NCBI GenBank assembly: GCA_002718895.1
Contig: PBGD01000009.1
Span: 42,043-106,042, forward strand
Direction of reading: 5' to 3'
Origin: Flavobacteriales bacterium
Lineage (GTDB): Bacteria > Bacteroidota > Bacteroidia > Flavobacteriales > TMED113
DNA: 64,000 nt
Each line of letters begins with the position of its first letter. Within the stretch, counting starts at the first letter, position 1. A program made the translations under genes and the position numbers. A model generated the notes under the pieces. It was given only the letters and a program-made list of their open reading frames with translations, made no database searches and was not told the origin of the DNA. Positions 28,384 to 37,277 of the stretch are shown one piece after another.

Positions 28384-29112
28384 ATGAATCTTAAAGAAAA
28401 AATGTTAAATCTTGGCCAAATCTCTTTTAAATATAGAGGTCAAATCCCACTAATTTTATTTGTATTAGCAATACCTATTTTAGCTGATACAAATAATTAC
28501 ATTAGAATTAATGAAATAGCACTGCTAATTATAAAGGGTTTTGGAATCCTAATAAGTTTAATTGGGTTACTAATTAGATATTTTACAGTAGGAACTACAC
28601 CTGACAATACTTCTGGGAAAAACAGAAAGGAACAAATTGCAGATAAATTAAATACAAAAGGGATTTATTCGATTGTAAGAAACCCATTATATTTAGCAAA
28701 TTATTTTATTTGGATTGGCATCGGAATTTACTCAACAAGTTACCTCTTTATAATTATACAATCTCTTTTCTTTTACATATACTATCTAAAGATTATCCTA
28801 GCTGAAGAAGAATTTTTGCAAAAAAAATATGGAAATGATTACACTTTATATATACAAAAAACACCTATTATTATACCAAATATTTTTTTATATAAAACAA
28901 GTTCTATTAAATTATCAATTAAAAAAATTTTACATGAAGAATACTCATCAACTCTCAGTGCTATCCTTTCCTTTCTTTACATAGATATGTTATTAAAACT
29001 CTTCACATTTAATGAAATTAATGTTGTTAACATGAGAAATTATATTCTCATTTTATGCTTAAGCATAGGATTAACATTAATTTTGAAGATATATAAGAAC
29101 ATCTCCAAATAA
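28384..29112 (+). CDS. Isoprenylcysteine methyltransferase-like membrane methyltransferase
   Basis: A 242-residue polytopic protein with about five or six membrane helices. The conserved SAM-binding pattern of the ICMT/phospholipid-methyltransferase family is present: GIYSIVRNPLYLANYF, followed by LAEEEFLQKKYGNDYTLYIQKTP. Prokaryotic relatives methylate small isoprenoid or lipid substrates, and which one here is unknown. The C-terminal 70 residues are an extra hydrophobic region beyond the usual 170-200-residue family core. It converges on the symporter gene with a three-base gap. Confidence 0.75.
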   Translation: MNLKEKMLNLGQISFKYRGQIPLILFVLAIPILADTNNYIRINEIALLIIKGFGILISLIGLLIRYFTVGTTPDNTSGKNRKEQIADKLNTKGIYSIVRNPLYLANYFIWIGIGIYSTSYLFIIIQSLFFYIYYLKIILAEEEFLQKKYGNDYTLYIQKTPIIIPNIFLYKTSSIKLSIKKILHEEYSSTLSAILSFLYIDMLLKLFTFNEINVVNMRNYILILCLSIGLTLILKIYKNISK

Positions 29113-29115
29113 TAA

Positions 29116-30555
29116 TTATTTTTTTGAAAAAATAAATAATAATAATATTGTAATCAACCAATTAATGATAATTAAATCTGGACCAAAATCAAATCCTTGA
29201 AGGAAATGAATATCATACAATGAAATAAAATACGACAATAGTGGTGATAAAATAACAATAAAAGGAACATAATGGTCAAAGACTTTTCGTTTAGAAAAAA
29301 GCCCAAACATAAACAAACCTAATAAAGGACCATATGTATAACTAGCTAGTAAGAACAATGTTGATATTATACTATCGTTATTCAAATTTTTTACAAGAAT
29401 AATAATTAAAAATAAAAGGATAGAAACTAAAAGATGGATTAGGGACCTCCTTTTAATATTAGAAGAAGACAAGTTGTCTTTAGACATATTTAAAAAGTCA
29501 ACACAGAAAGATGTAGTTAGGGATGTTAAAGCAGAATCAGCACTAGAGTAAGCAGCTGACATTAAACCAAGTAAGAATAAGATAAAAATAAAAGAACCTA
29601 ATTTACCAGACCTAATAACTTCAACAAAAAGCACATCACCGCTAGCATTAATATCATTGAGATATGCATATTGATACAATAAGGATCCTAAGTACAGGAA
29701 CAGCATATTCACAAAAACTAATATGATACTAAACCATACCATATTTTTTTGAGCATCTTTAATATTAATACATGACAAGTTCTTTTGCATCATATCTTGA
29801 TCTAAACCTGTCATGGCAATAGCGATAAACATACCTGAAAAAAATGACCTAATAAAATGGTTGGTATCTTTAAAATTTGAAAAATCAAAAAAACGTAGAT
29901 CTAAAATATTTTCATTAATACTATTTTTTATAGAGGAATAATTTAGAGCGTCAAATAAAAAATATATACAAAACAAAAGAGTTAATAACATAAAAGTTGT
30001 TTGCAATGTGTCTGTCCAAATTATTGTTTTAATTCCGCCTCTATACGTATATATCCAAATTAAAATAATTGTGATTGCAGTTGTTACGAAAAAAGATACA
30101 TTTAATTGATCAAATAGTATTAATTGCAAAACTTCAGCAACTAAATAAAGTCTTAGAGAAGCACCTAACAATCTAGACAAAAAGAAAAATACAGAACCGC
30201 TTTTATGAGAATAGTAACCAAATCTACTCAACAAATATTCATATATAGAATATAGATTCATTTTGTAATAAATTGGCATAAGAATATAGGCAACAAAAAA
30301 ATAACCAGGAACATAACCTAGTACCATTTGCATATAATAAAACTCTTTAAATTTAACCCAACCAGGAACTGATAAAAAGGTAATGCCCGACAAACTAACA
30401 CCAATCATTCCATAGGCAACAATATACCACGGAGATTTTTTTTCACCAACAAAAAAAGTATAATTACTTTGACTTTTTGAAGTTTTATTTGATATAATAA
30501 TTAAAACTAAAAAATAAAAAAATAAAATAAAAATTATAAATATTGGAGATACCAT
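29116..30555 (-). CDS. Sodium:solute symporter family protein
   Basis: A 479-residue transporter of the SSS/LeuT-fold family with about 13 membrane helices. Typical features are GMIGVSLSGITFLSVPGW in helix 1, YKMNLYSIYEYLLSRFG, YTYRGGIKTIIWTDTLQ in the middle, and the sodium-site helix GLMSAAYSSADSALTSLTTSF. The substrate cannot be fixed; relatives carry sugars, sialic acid, amino acids or nucleosides. Its start is 57 bases from the divergent recR gene, an order often seen in flavobacteria. Confidence 0.88.
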   Translation of the reverse strand: MVSPIFIIFILFFYFLVLIIISNKTSKSQSNYTFFVGEKKSPWYIVAYGMIGVSLSGITFLSVPGWVKFKEFYYMQMVLGYVPGYFFVAYILMPIYYKMNLYSIYEYLLSRFGYYSHKSGSVFFFLSRLLGASLRLYLVAEVLQLILFDQLNVSFFVTTAITIILIWIYTYRGGIKTIIWTDTLQTTFMLLTLLFCIYFLFDALNYSSIKNSINENILDLRFFDFSNFKDTNHFIRSFFSGMFIAIAMTGLDQDMMQKNLSCINIKDAQKNMVWFSIILVFVNMLFLYLGSLLYQYAYLNDINASGDVLFVEVIRSGKLGSFIFILFLLGLMSAAYSSADSALTSLTTSFCVDFLNMSKDNLSSSNIKRRSLIHLLVSILLFLIIILVKNLNNDSIISTLFLLASYTYGPLLGLFMFGLFSKRKVFDHYVPFIVILSPLLSYFISLYDIHFLQGFDFGPDLIIINWLITILLLFIFSKK

Positions 30556-30612
30556 TTAACAAAGAAAAAAAAATACTTTAGAAAATCTATCTTATTTATA
30601 TATTTTTGACAA

Positions 30613-31227
30613 ATGAACTTTTCATCGTCAATTATTAAAAATGTAGTAGAAGCAATATCAAATTTTCCAGGAATTGGACAAAAAACAGCACTCAGATTAG
30701 TGATTTATTTGCTTAGAAATAAAAAAAATGCCTATAAAATTTCCAATACAATCAAAGAATTAGTAGATAAAATAAATTATTGTTCGATATGTTTTAATAT
30801 TACAGAATTTAAATACTGTGAAATATGTCAAGATCCTAAAAGAGACAAACACACAATTTGTATAGTTGAAGATATAAGTGATATAATGGCTATTGAAAAC
30901 ACAATGCAATATAAAGGGCAATATCATGTATTAGGTGGCTTAATTTCACCAATTGATGGGATTGGTCCTTCCAATTTAAATATCGAACCCTTAATCAATA
31001 AATTATCTAACGGAAACATCAAAGAAGTTATTTTTGCATTATGTGCATCAATGGAGGGAGAAACAACTAATTATTATATTTTTAAAAAAATAAAACATAT
31101 TGGTTGTGAAATTACAACTATATCAAAGGGTATATCAATAGGCAGTGAATTAGAGTATGCAGACCAAATTACTCTGGGACGCGCTCTCATCAATAGATAC
31201 TCATTTGAAAATACGCTAAAAGAATGA
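30613..31227 (+). CDS. recR: Recombination protein RecR
   Basis: It works with RecO and RecF to load RecA on gapped DNA. The 204-residue protein has an N-terminal helix-hairpin-helix (FPGIGQKTALRLVIYLL), a four-cysteine zinc finger (CSICFNITEFKYCEIC), a Toprim domain with ICIVEDISD and CASMEGETTNYYI, and a C-terminal GSELEYADQITLGRAL. Its stop overlaps the ATG of the glycosyltransferase gene by four bases. Confidence 0.95.
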   Translation: MNFSSSIIKNVVEAISNFPGIGQKTALRLVIYLLRNKKNAYKISNTIKELVDKINYCSICFNITEFKYCEICQDPKRDKHTICIVEDISDIMAIENTMQYKGQYHVLGGLISPIDGIGPSNLNIEPLINKLSNGNIKEVIFALCASMEGETTNYYIFKKIKHIGCEITTISKGISIGSELEYADQITLGRALINRYSFENTLKE

Positions 31228-32858
31228 AACTATCTGTCATAATAGTTAATTATAATGTTAAGAATTTTTTAGAACAATGTCTTAAATCAGTAGAAAAAGC
31301 ATTAAAAGGTTTTGATGCGGAAATTTTTGTTGTAGACAACAACTCAATTGACAAATCTATTGAGATGGTAAAAGAACATTTTCCAAATGTAAAATTAATT
31401 TGTAATGATACAAATGTAGGATTTTCTAAAGCTAATAATCAAGCAATAGTTCAAAGTATAGGTGAATATGTTCTTTTATTAAATCCTGATACAATAATTC
31501 AAGAAAATACACTAAATAAAACTTTAGATTTTTTAGATCAAAATCCTAAAGCCGGAGCACTAGGTGTCAAAATGATTGATGGAAGTGGAAATTTTTTACC
31601 TGAATCAAAAAGATCCTTACCTACCCCATCTTCAGCATTTTATAAAATATTTGGCTTAAGTTCATTATTTCCAAAATCTAAAGAATTTGGAAAATATCAT
31701 CTAAACTACTTAGATCAAGATGAGATACATGAAATTGATGTGATTTCAGGTGCATTTTTTATGATAAGAAAAGTTGTTCTAAATAAAATAGGACTTCTTG
31801 ATGAATCTTTTTTTATGTATGGAGAAGATATTGACTTATCATACAGAATACAAAAAGCTGGCTATACTAACTATTATTTACCCACTACCAGTATTATTCA
31901 TTACAAGGGAGAAAGTACAAAAAAAACAAGTATTAATTATGTGTTTACATTTTATAATGCTATGATGATTTTTGTTAAAAAACATTATAAGGGAAGTTCG
32001 TCAATCACTTTACTATATCTAATTAAAATAGCCATAATATTCAGAGCTTTTATTTCTATTAAAAAAAGATTTATTAAAAACTTAATACTTCCAATAATTG
32101 ATTCAATTGCTATCTATAGTATAATGTTTTTTTTAAAAGACTTTTGGTCTAAAAAATATTTTATGAATGAACACTATTACAATAGTAATATGATAAAAAT
32201 AGCAATACCTTTTTATATTCTTTTTTGGATAACAGGTATATATCTTCAATCTGGATATAAAAAAAACTCATCTATTAAAAGTATTGCAAATGGAATGTTA
32301 ATCGGAACAATTATTCTATTGATATTTTATGCCCTATTACCCGATTCACTAAGATTCTCTAGAGCTTTAATAATATTAGGATTTTTGTTTAGCACTTTGG
32401 CTTTAATTTTTATTAGACAAATAATAAAATTTTTGTTTTATAATAAAAAAATTATAAACAAAAGAGTTGGAATAGTAGCTGACCAATATGAATATAAAAG
32501 AATTTATCAAATACTTAACCTATCAAAAACCAAAACAAATATTATAGGTTTAATTAACACAAATAAGTATTGTCAAGGTGAATTAGGTAATGTTAAAAAT
32601 CTTGAAGAGATAATTAATATTTATCAATTAAATGAAATCATTTTCTCAACAAAAAATATTAATTCAAATCAGTTAATTGAATATATGGAAAAAATAAGAC
32701 AAGATGTATTTATTAAAATTGCACCGAGTGAAAGCACATTTATAATTGGAAGTAATTCCATACATAATAAGCAAGATTTTTATAGCTTAAAAAATTCAAT
32801 TCATAAAAAGCAATCTATAAAGACAATAATTAAAAAATATATTGACTTTTTTAATTAG
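31224..32858 (+). CDS. Family 2 glycosyltransferase fused to membrane segments and a nucleotide-binding-like domain
   Basis: The first 230 or so of 544 residues are a GT-A glycosyltransferase like bacterial rhamnosyltransferases: SVIIVNYNVKNFLEQCLKS, the nucleotide-sugar aspartates (VDNNS, LLNPDT), and FMYGEDIDLSYRIQKAGY. After that come about four hydrophobic segments (260-400). A C-terminal alpha/beta region (about 410-515, VGIVADQYEYKRIYQIL) resembles the CoA/NAD-binding-like domain of sugar phosphotransferases but has no transferase domain. It probably adds a sugar to a lipid-linked surface glycan at the inner membrane. Confidence 0.82.
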   Translation: MKLSVIIVNYNVKNFLEQCLKSVEKALKGFDAEIFVVDNNSIDKSIEMVKEHFPNVKLICNDTNVGFSKANNQAIVQSIGEYVLLLNPDTIIQENTLNKTLDFLDQNPKAGALGVKMIDGSGNFLPESKRSLPTPSSAFYKIFGLSSLFPKSKEFGKYHLNYLDQDEIHEIDVISGAFFMIRKVVLNKIGLLDESFFMYGEDIDLSYRIQKAGYTNYYLPTTSIIHYKGESTKKTSINYVFTFYNAMMIFVKKHYKGSSSITLLYLIKIAIIFRAFISIKKRFIKNLILPIIDSIAIYSIMFFLKDFWSKKYFMNEHYYNSNMIKIAIPFYILFWITGIYLQSGYKKNSSIKSIANGMLIGTIILLIFYALLPDSLRFSRALIILGFLFSTLALIFIRQIIKFLFYNKKIINKRVGIVADQYEYKRIYQILNLSKTKTNIIGLINTNKYCQGELGNVKNLEEIINIYQLNEIIFSTKNINSNQLIEYMEKIRQDVFIKIAPSESTFIIGSNSIHNKQDFYSLKNSIHKKQSIKTIIKKYIDFFN

Positions 32859-32886
32859 TTTTGTTTTCTAATTAAATAATTAAATA

Positions 32887-34260
32887 ATGAGTAAAATTGA
32901 GTTAATAATGCCTAAAATGGGTGAAAGTGTTGCTGAAGCAACTATCATAAAATGGGTTAAAGAAATAGGAGACTCAATTTCAATGGATGAAACAGTTGTA
33001 GAAATTGCTACTGACAAAGTAGATTCTGAAATACCATCAATCGCTGAAGGAATATTGATTGAAAAAAGATACCAAGAAAACGACGTTGTAAAAGTTGGAG
33101 AAGTTATTGCAATTATTGAAAATAACAAAAATACTAATCAATCCACTGAGAAATCATTAAAAGAAAACTATGAAAACATTAGTGCTCCAAAAAATACTCC
33201 AAATGATTCTATAATAAATAAAAGTTCTAATAAAATAATTCCTCAAAATTCGTCTAGTCAAGAAAATAAAAACAATTTTTTATCTCCTTTAGTAAAAAGT
33301 ATCGCAAAAAAAGAAAATATTTCAGAAGATGACTTGAATATGATTACAGGCACGGGGAAAAATAATAGAATTACTAAATCTGATATTTTAAATTTCATTA
33401 AAAATAAATCTAATCAAGAACAGAACTTAGAAAGACAAAATAATTCTTTAAATATAAATCAAGAAGAAAACATTCAAAATATTAAAAGTAAACAGACTAT
33501 TTCAAAAGAATTTCAAGGTCAAATTTCAAGTGTTCATATCACAAATTCAGACGACACAGAAATTGTAGAAATGGATAGAATGCGAAAAATTATTGCCAAT
33601 CACATGATATCTAGTAAATCAATTTCTGCACACGTAACATCTTTTGTTGAAGCAGATGTGACAAAGATTGTAGAATGGAGAAGTAGAATTAAGAAAAGAT
33701 TTGAAGACAGAGAGGGGCAAAAAATTACTTTTACTCCAATAATTTTTGAATCAATTATTAAAGCTATTGTTGACTTTCCTATGATTAATATTTCTGTAAG
33801 TGGCGAAAATATTATTAAACACAAAAAAATACATCTTGGTATGGCTACTGCTTTAAAGAACGGCAATCTAATCGTTCCTGTAATAAGAAATGCTCAAGAA
33901 AAAAATATTTTAGGACTAACTAAAGAGGTCAATGATTTAGCAAAAAGAGCTAGATTAAACAAATTAAATCCAGATGAAATAGCTGGAGGAACTTTTACAG
34001 TAACAAATGTTGGATCATTTGGTAGTATAATGGGAACACCAATAATTAATCAACCTCAAGTAGCGATTTTAGCACTTGGCAAAATACAAAAAAAAGCTAG
34101 TGTGATTGAAAGTCCTTTAGGAGATATGATAGGTATTAGATCTAAAATGTTTTTATCATTATCATATGATCATCGAGTTGTTGATGGTGCCTTAGGTGGA
34201 CAGTTTCTAAAAAAAGTAGCAGATTACCTTGAAAACTTTGATAATTTAAGAGAAATATGA
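32887..34260 (+). CDS. 2-oxo acid dehydrogenase complex E2 (dihydrolipoamide acyltransferase)
   Basis: The E2 core of a pyruvate, branched-chain or 2-oxoglutarate dehydrogenase complex, transferring acyl groups from lipoyl-lysine to CoA. The 457-residue protein has one N-terminal lipoyl domain with target lysine in TDKVDSE, a flexible Ser/Asn/Gln linker, a peripheral-subunit-binding domain (LSPLVKSIAKKENIS), a second linker, and the catalytic domain ending with the active-site SYDHRVVDG. The single lipoyl domain and ETDKVD-type motif point to a branched-chain-type E2, not a firm assignment. Its stop overlaps the next gene (ATGA). Confidence 0.9.
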   Translation: MSKIELIMPKMGESVAEATIIKWVKEIGDSISMDETVVEIATDKVDSEIPSIAEGILIEKRYQENDVVKVGEVIAIIENNKNTNQSTEKSLKENYENISAPKNTPNDSIINKSSNKIIPQNSSSQENKNNFLSPLVKSIAKKENISEDDLNMITGTGKNNRITKSDILNFIKNKSNQEQNLERQNNSLNINQEENIQNIKSKQTISKEFQGQISSVHITNSDDTEIVEMDRMRKIIANHMISSKSISAHVTSFVEADVTKIVEWRSRIKKRFEDREGQKITFTPIIFESIIKAIVDFPMINISVSGENIIKHKKIHLGMATALKNGNLIVPVIRNAQEKNILGLTKEVNDLAKRARLNKLNPDEIAGGTFTVTNVGSFGSIMGTPIINQPQVAILALGKIQKKASVIESPLGDMIGIRSKMFLSLSYDHRVVDGALGGQFLKKVADYLENFDNLREI

Positions 34261-34868
34261 AAATAATTTGTGTTACTAGAAATTACAAACAACACGCTCT
34301 TGAACTAAACAATAAGATTCCCACAGAATTAATATTCTTTTTAAAACCAGAAACTGCAATTCCAATCAAAGGACAGCCTTTTTTTATTCCTGATTTTTCA
34401 AATGAAATTCATTATGAACTTGAAGTTGTAATAAAGATTAATAAAACAGGCAAACATATACAAGAGAGGTTTGCACATAAGTATTTTGATGAATTATCAT
34501 TGGGCATTGACTTTACCGCAAGAGATTTACAATCTAAACTTAAAAAAATGAGTTTCCCATGGGAAATGTCTAAATCCTTTGATGGATCAGCACCTATAGG
34601 ATTTTTTGTGAAAAAGCAAGAGTTTAAAGATATTAACAATTTGAATTTTGAACTTACAGTGAATAATGATATAAAACAAAGTGGTAATACTAAAAATATG
34701 ATATTTAGTTTTAATCACATAATATCATACGTATCAAAATATATAACCTTAAAAAAAGGAGACTTGATATTTACAGGAACTCCAAAGGGTGTAGGAAAAG
34801 TGAGAAAAAATGATTTTTTGATTGGAAAAATAGAGGGTAAACAAATAATTCAAATAAAAATTAAGTAA
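34257..34868 (+). CDS. Fumarylacetoacetate hydrolase (FAH) family protein
   Basis: A 203-residue metal-dependent hydrolase/decarboxylase-family enzyme. Metal ligands are visible in the acidic set HYELEVVI and GIDFTARDLQ, and the conserved WEMSKSFDGSAPIG and LIFTGTPKGVG loops are present. Bacterial relatives cleave oxaloacetate or acylpyruvates. The substrate here cannot be told from sequence. It is co-transcribed with the E2 gene by a four-base overlap and ends directly at the convergent bshB1 stop with no spacer. Confidence 0.87.
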   Translation: MKIICVTRNYKQHALELNNKIPTELIFFLKPETAIPIKGQPFFIPDFSNEIHYELEVVIKINKTGKHIQERFAHKYFDELSLGIDFTARDLQSKLKKMSFPWEMSKSFDGSAPIGFFVKKQEFKDINNLNFELTVNNDIKQSGNTKNMIFSFNHIISYVSKYITLKKGDLIFTGTPKGVGKVRKNDFLIGKIEGKQIIQIKIK

Positions 34869-35594
34869 CTATAATAAATGATTTAAATCATTGACTCCAA
34901 TATACTTATTCACACAAAAACCCTCTGCATAATCCACATTAATAAATCTTCCCAAATCTGCTGATCTACTTTTAACTATTTCTAAAAAATTTTTTTTTGA
35001 AATAAGTGTTTCTGTTTCTTTGGACAATGGATCATAAAATTGTGAAGCATACAATTTAACTATTTCCATTTTTTTATCAATAAATTTACTTATATCAACA
35101 ATGAAATCTGGATTTTGATCATTAAACTGAAGATAGTTATACAATAATTTAGGACGATATGGTGCTTGACTGTTTCCATTAAAAAAGGTAGATATTTTTT
35201 CTAATCCTGCTAAAAAAAAAGCATCGTAAATTAACTTAGCACCACGACCATGATCTGGGTGTCTATCGTGCTTAGCATTACATAAGACAATTTTAGGTTT
35301 ATAATGTCTTATTCTTTTAATAACTTCAAGAATATTAGCCTTATTAATTTCAAAAAAACCATCTGACAAACCTAAATTTTCTCGGAATTCAAGGCCTAAT
35401 GCTTTTGAAGCATTTGTCGCTTCATTTTTTCTTAATATTTGATTTCCCCTAGTACCTAATTCACCCTCAGTTAAATCAATTACACCCACTTTTTGACCAA
35501 GTGAAATTTGTGACAAAATAGTGCCACCACAACCAAGTTCTACATCATCAGGATGAGCTCCAAAAGCAAGAATATCAATACTATTCACTTTCAT
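34869..35594 (-). CDS. bshB1: Bacillithiol biosynthesis deacetylase BshB1
   Basis: It deacetylates N-acetylglucosaminyl-malate in synthesis of bacillithiol, the low-molecular-weight thiol used in place of glutathione. The 241-residue LmbE-fold protein has the zinc motif AHPDDVELGCGG near the N-terminus, DLTEGELGTRGN, and the downstream zinc histidine in DRHPDHGRGAKL. Its N-terminus overlaps the end of ccsA by 14 bases. Other bsh genes are not in this window. Confidence 0.92.
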   Translation of the reverse strand: MKVNSIDILAFGAHPDDVELGCGGTILSQISLGQKVGVIDLTEGELGTRGNQILRKNEATNASKALGLEFRENLGLSDGFFEINKANILEVIKRIRHYKPKIVLCNAKHDRHPDHGRGAKLIYDAFFLAGLEKISTFFNGNSQAPYRPKLLYNYLQFNDQNPDFIVDISKFIDKKMEIVKLYASQFYDPLSKETETLISKKNFLEIVKSRSADLGRFINVDYAEGFCVNKYIGVNDLNHLL

Positions 35595-37275
35595 TTAAAA
35601 TCCATTTTTGATATCTAAAGTATGAAATAATAGACACTATAAAGAAAAATATTAGAGAAGGATATACAAAACTAGGAATTGGAAATGGATCTCCTGCAGC
35701 ATAAGAATGTAATCCAGCAAGATAATAATTAACTCCAAAATATGTCATTAATATTGAACTAAAACCAAATAATGCAAATAGATTAAATAAGTAAGTATAT
35801 TTTTTCGTTTTTAATAATCTAACATGTAATATAGTTGCATATACAATACAACTAACTAAAGCCCATGTTTCTTTAGGATCCCATCCCCAGTATCTGCCCC
35901 AAGATTCATTAGCCCAAACACCACCTAAAAAGGTGCCAACAGTAAGTAGAAATAAGCCAATCATCATTGACTGTTCATTAATTATAGTTAATTCAGACAC
36001 ATTAGATTTAATTTTGTTATCATCATTAATAATTATCAGCACCAGATTTAAGAAGCCTAAAAAAGCACATAAACCAAAAAAACCATAACTAGACGTGATC
36101 ACAGAGACATGTATCATTAACCAGTAAGATTTTAAAACAGGAACAAGATTAGTTATCTCCGGGTTCAGCCAATTTAAATTAGCTACCACCAATAACATAG
36201 CAGATACTAAACATGCAGCAGATAATGACAAATTAGATTTTTTGGTAAATACATATCCAGCAATCATTGTTGCAAATGCAATGAAAATAACGGATTCATA
36301 AGCATTACTCCATGGAGCGTGACCGGAAATATACCACCTCATTATTAACGCAAAAAAATGTATGCAAAAACCAAGTGAAATAAAAATTTTATTTATTAAG
36401 ATGATTTTTTTTATTAGATGATTGCTATAAAAAATATTAATTAATAAAAATATCAGCAAAAAAATGCCAAATAAAAAATAAATTAAAAATAACCTTGACC
36501 AACCAAATAAATCTGCTTCATTATAAAAAATTTCTAAATTAACTTTAAAATTAGATGGTAATATATAAGCAGCTTTTTCAAATTGTTGACTTTTAATATA
36601 TTCTAACATTAAATTTGCCTCATTCCAATTTCGATTTTCAATTGCATCATAAATAACATCCCTATAAATAGCTTGAAAACTACTAGTTTTAACAGAATCT
36701 AGTCCTGGAACTGACATGGACACATCTGGCAACCATTCACCATCAATACTAGGAAACATTTTAATAAAATTACCTGAAAAAATCATTGAACAAATATTAA
36801 CCCTTTCATCAACTTCAAGGATTTTTTTATCAAACTTAGTTCTATCAATGGGTTTTTTAGAGTAGGCTGAATTCACATAATCTGTGAGTATATATTGGTT
36901 TTTTGAGAAAAAGGAAACAAAAGGAACTAAGTTTTTATCAAAATTTAAAATTTTTAACACCTCATAATCACTAACCTTAATAATCGGCACCATTTGCCAA
37001 AATAAAGGGTCTACAGTCATTCCTAGAATAATTTGTGTAGGGTTTTGATTATATAATTCTTTTTTTCTAGATATTTTTCGAATCAACTCAGAAGCAACTG
37101 TATGATATGGCTTAATTCTTCCTTGATTATCTAATGTGATTAATTTTGAAACATTATAAGCATGATCAGATGAAATAACTCTTTTATCTAATAAGCTATC
37201 CAAAGACAATATCGTACTATCAGCAAAAGCGGAAAACACAATGAAAAAGAAAATAAAGAATATATGTTTTAACAT
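35581..37275 (-). CDS. ccsA: Cytochrome c biogenesis protein CcsA (ResC)
   Basis: The heme-handling membrane protein of system II cytochrome c maturation. The 564-residue protein has a cleavable-looking N-terminal signal segment (MLKHIFFIFFFIVFSAFA), a soluble periplasmic region of about 230 residues, and then eight or so membrane helices. These carry the tryptophan-rich WWD-type motif WGRYWGWDPKE (near residue 462), which binds external heme, plus conserved flanking histidines. It is adjacent to ccsB, with two bases between ccsB stop and ccsA start. Many Bacteroidota carry the two as one fused protein. Confidence 0.88.
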   Translation of the reverse strand: MLKHIFFIFFFIVFSAFADSTILSLDSLLDKRVISSDHAYNVSKLITLDNQGRIKPYHTVASELIRKISRKKELYNQNPTQIILGMTVDPLFWQMVPIIKVSDYEVLKILNFDKNLVPFVSFFSKNQYILTDYVNSAYSKKPIDRTKFDKKILEVDERVNICSMIFSGNFIKMFPSIDGEWLPDVSMSVPGLDSVKTSSFQAIYRDVIYDAIENRNWNEANLMLEYIKSQQFEKAAYILPSNFKVNLEIFYNEADLFGWSRLFLIYFLFGIFLLIFLLINIFYSNHLIKKIILINKIFISLGFCIHFFALIMRWYISGHAPWSNAYESVIFIAFATMIAGYVFTKKSNLSLSAACLVSAMLLVVANLNWLNPEITNLVPVLKSYWLMIHVSVITSSYGFFGLCAFLGFLNLVLIIINDDNKIKSNVSELTIINEQSMMIGLFLLTVGTFLGGVWANESWGRYWGWDPKETWALVSCIVYATILHVRLLKTKKYTYLFNLFALFGFSSILMTYFGVNYYLAGLHSYAAGDPFPIPSFVYPSLIFFFIVSIISYFRYQKWILNESE

Positions 37276-37277
37276 AA

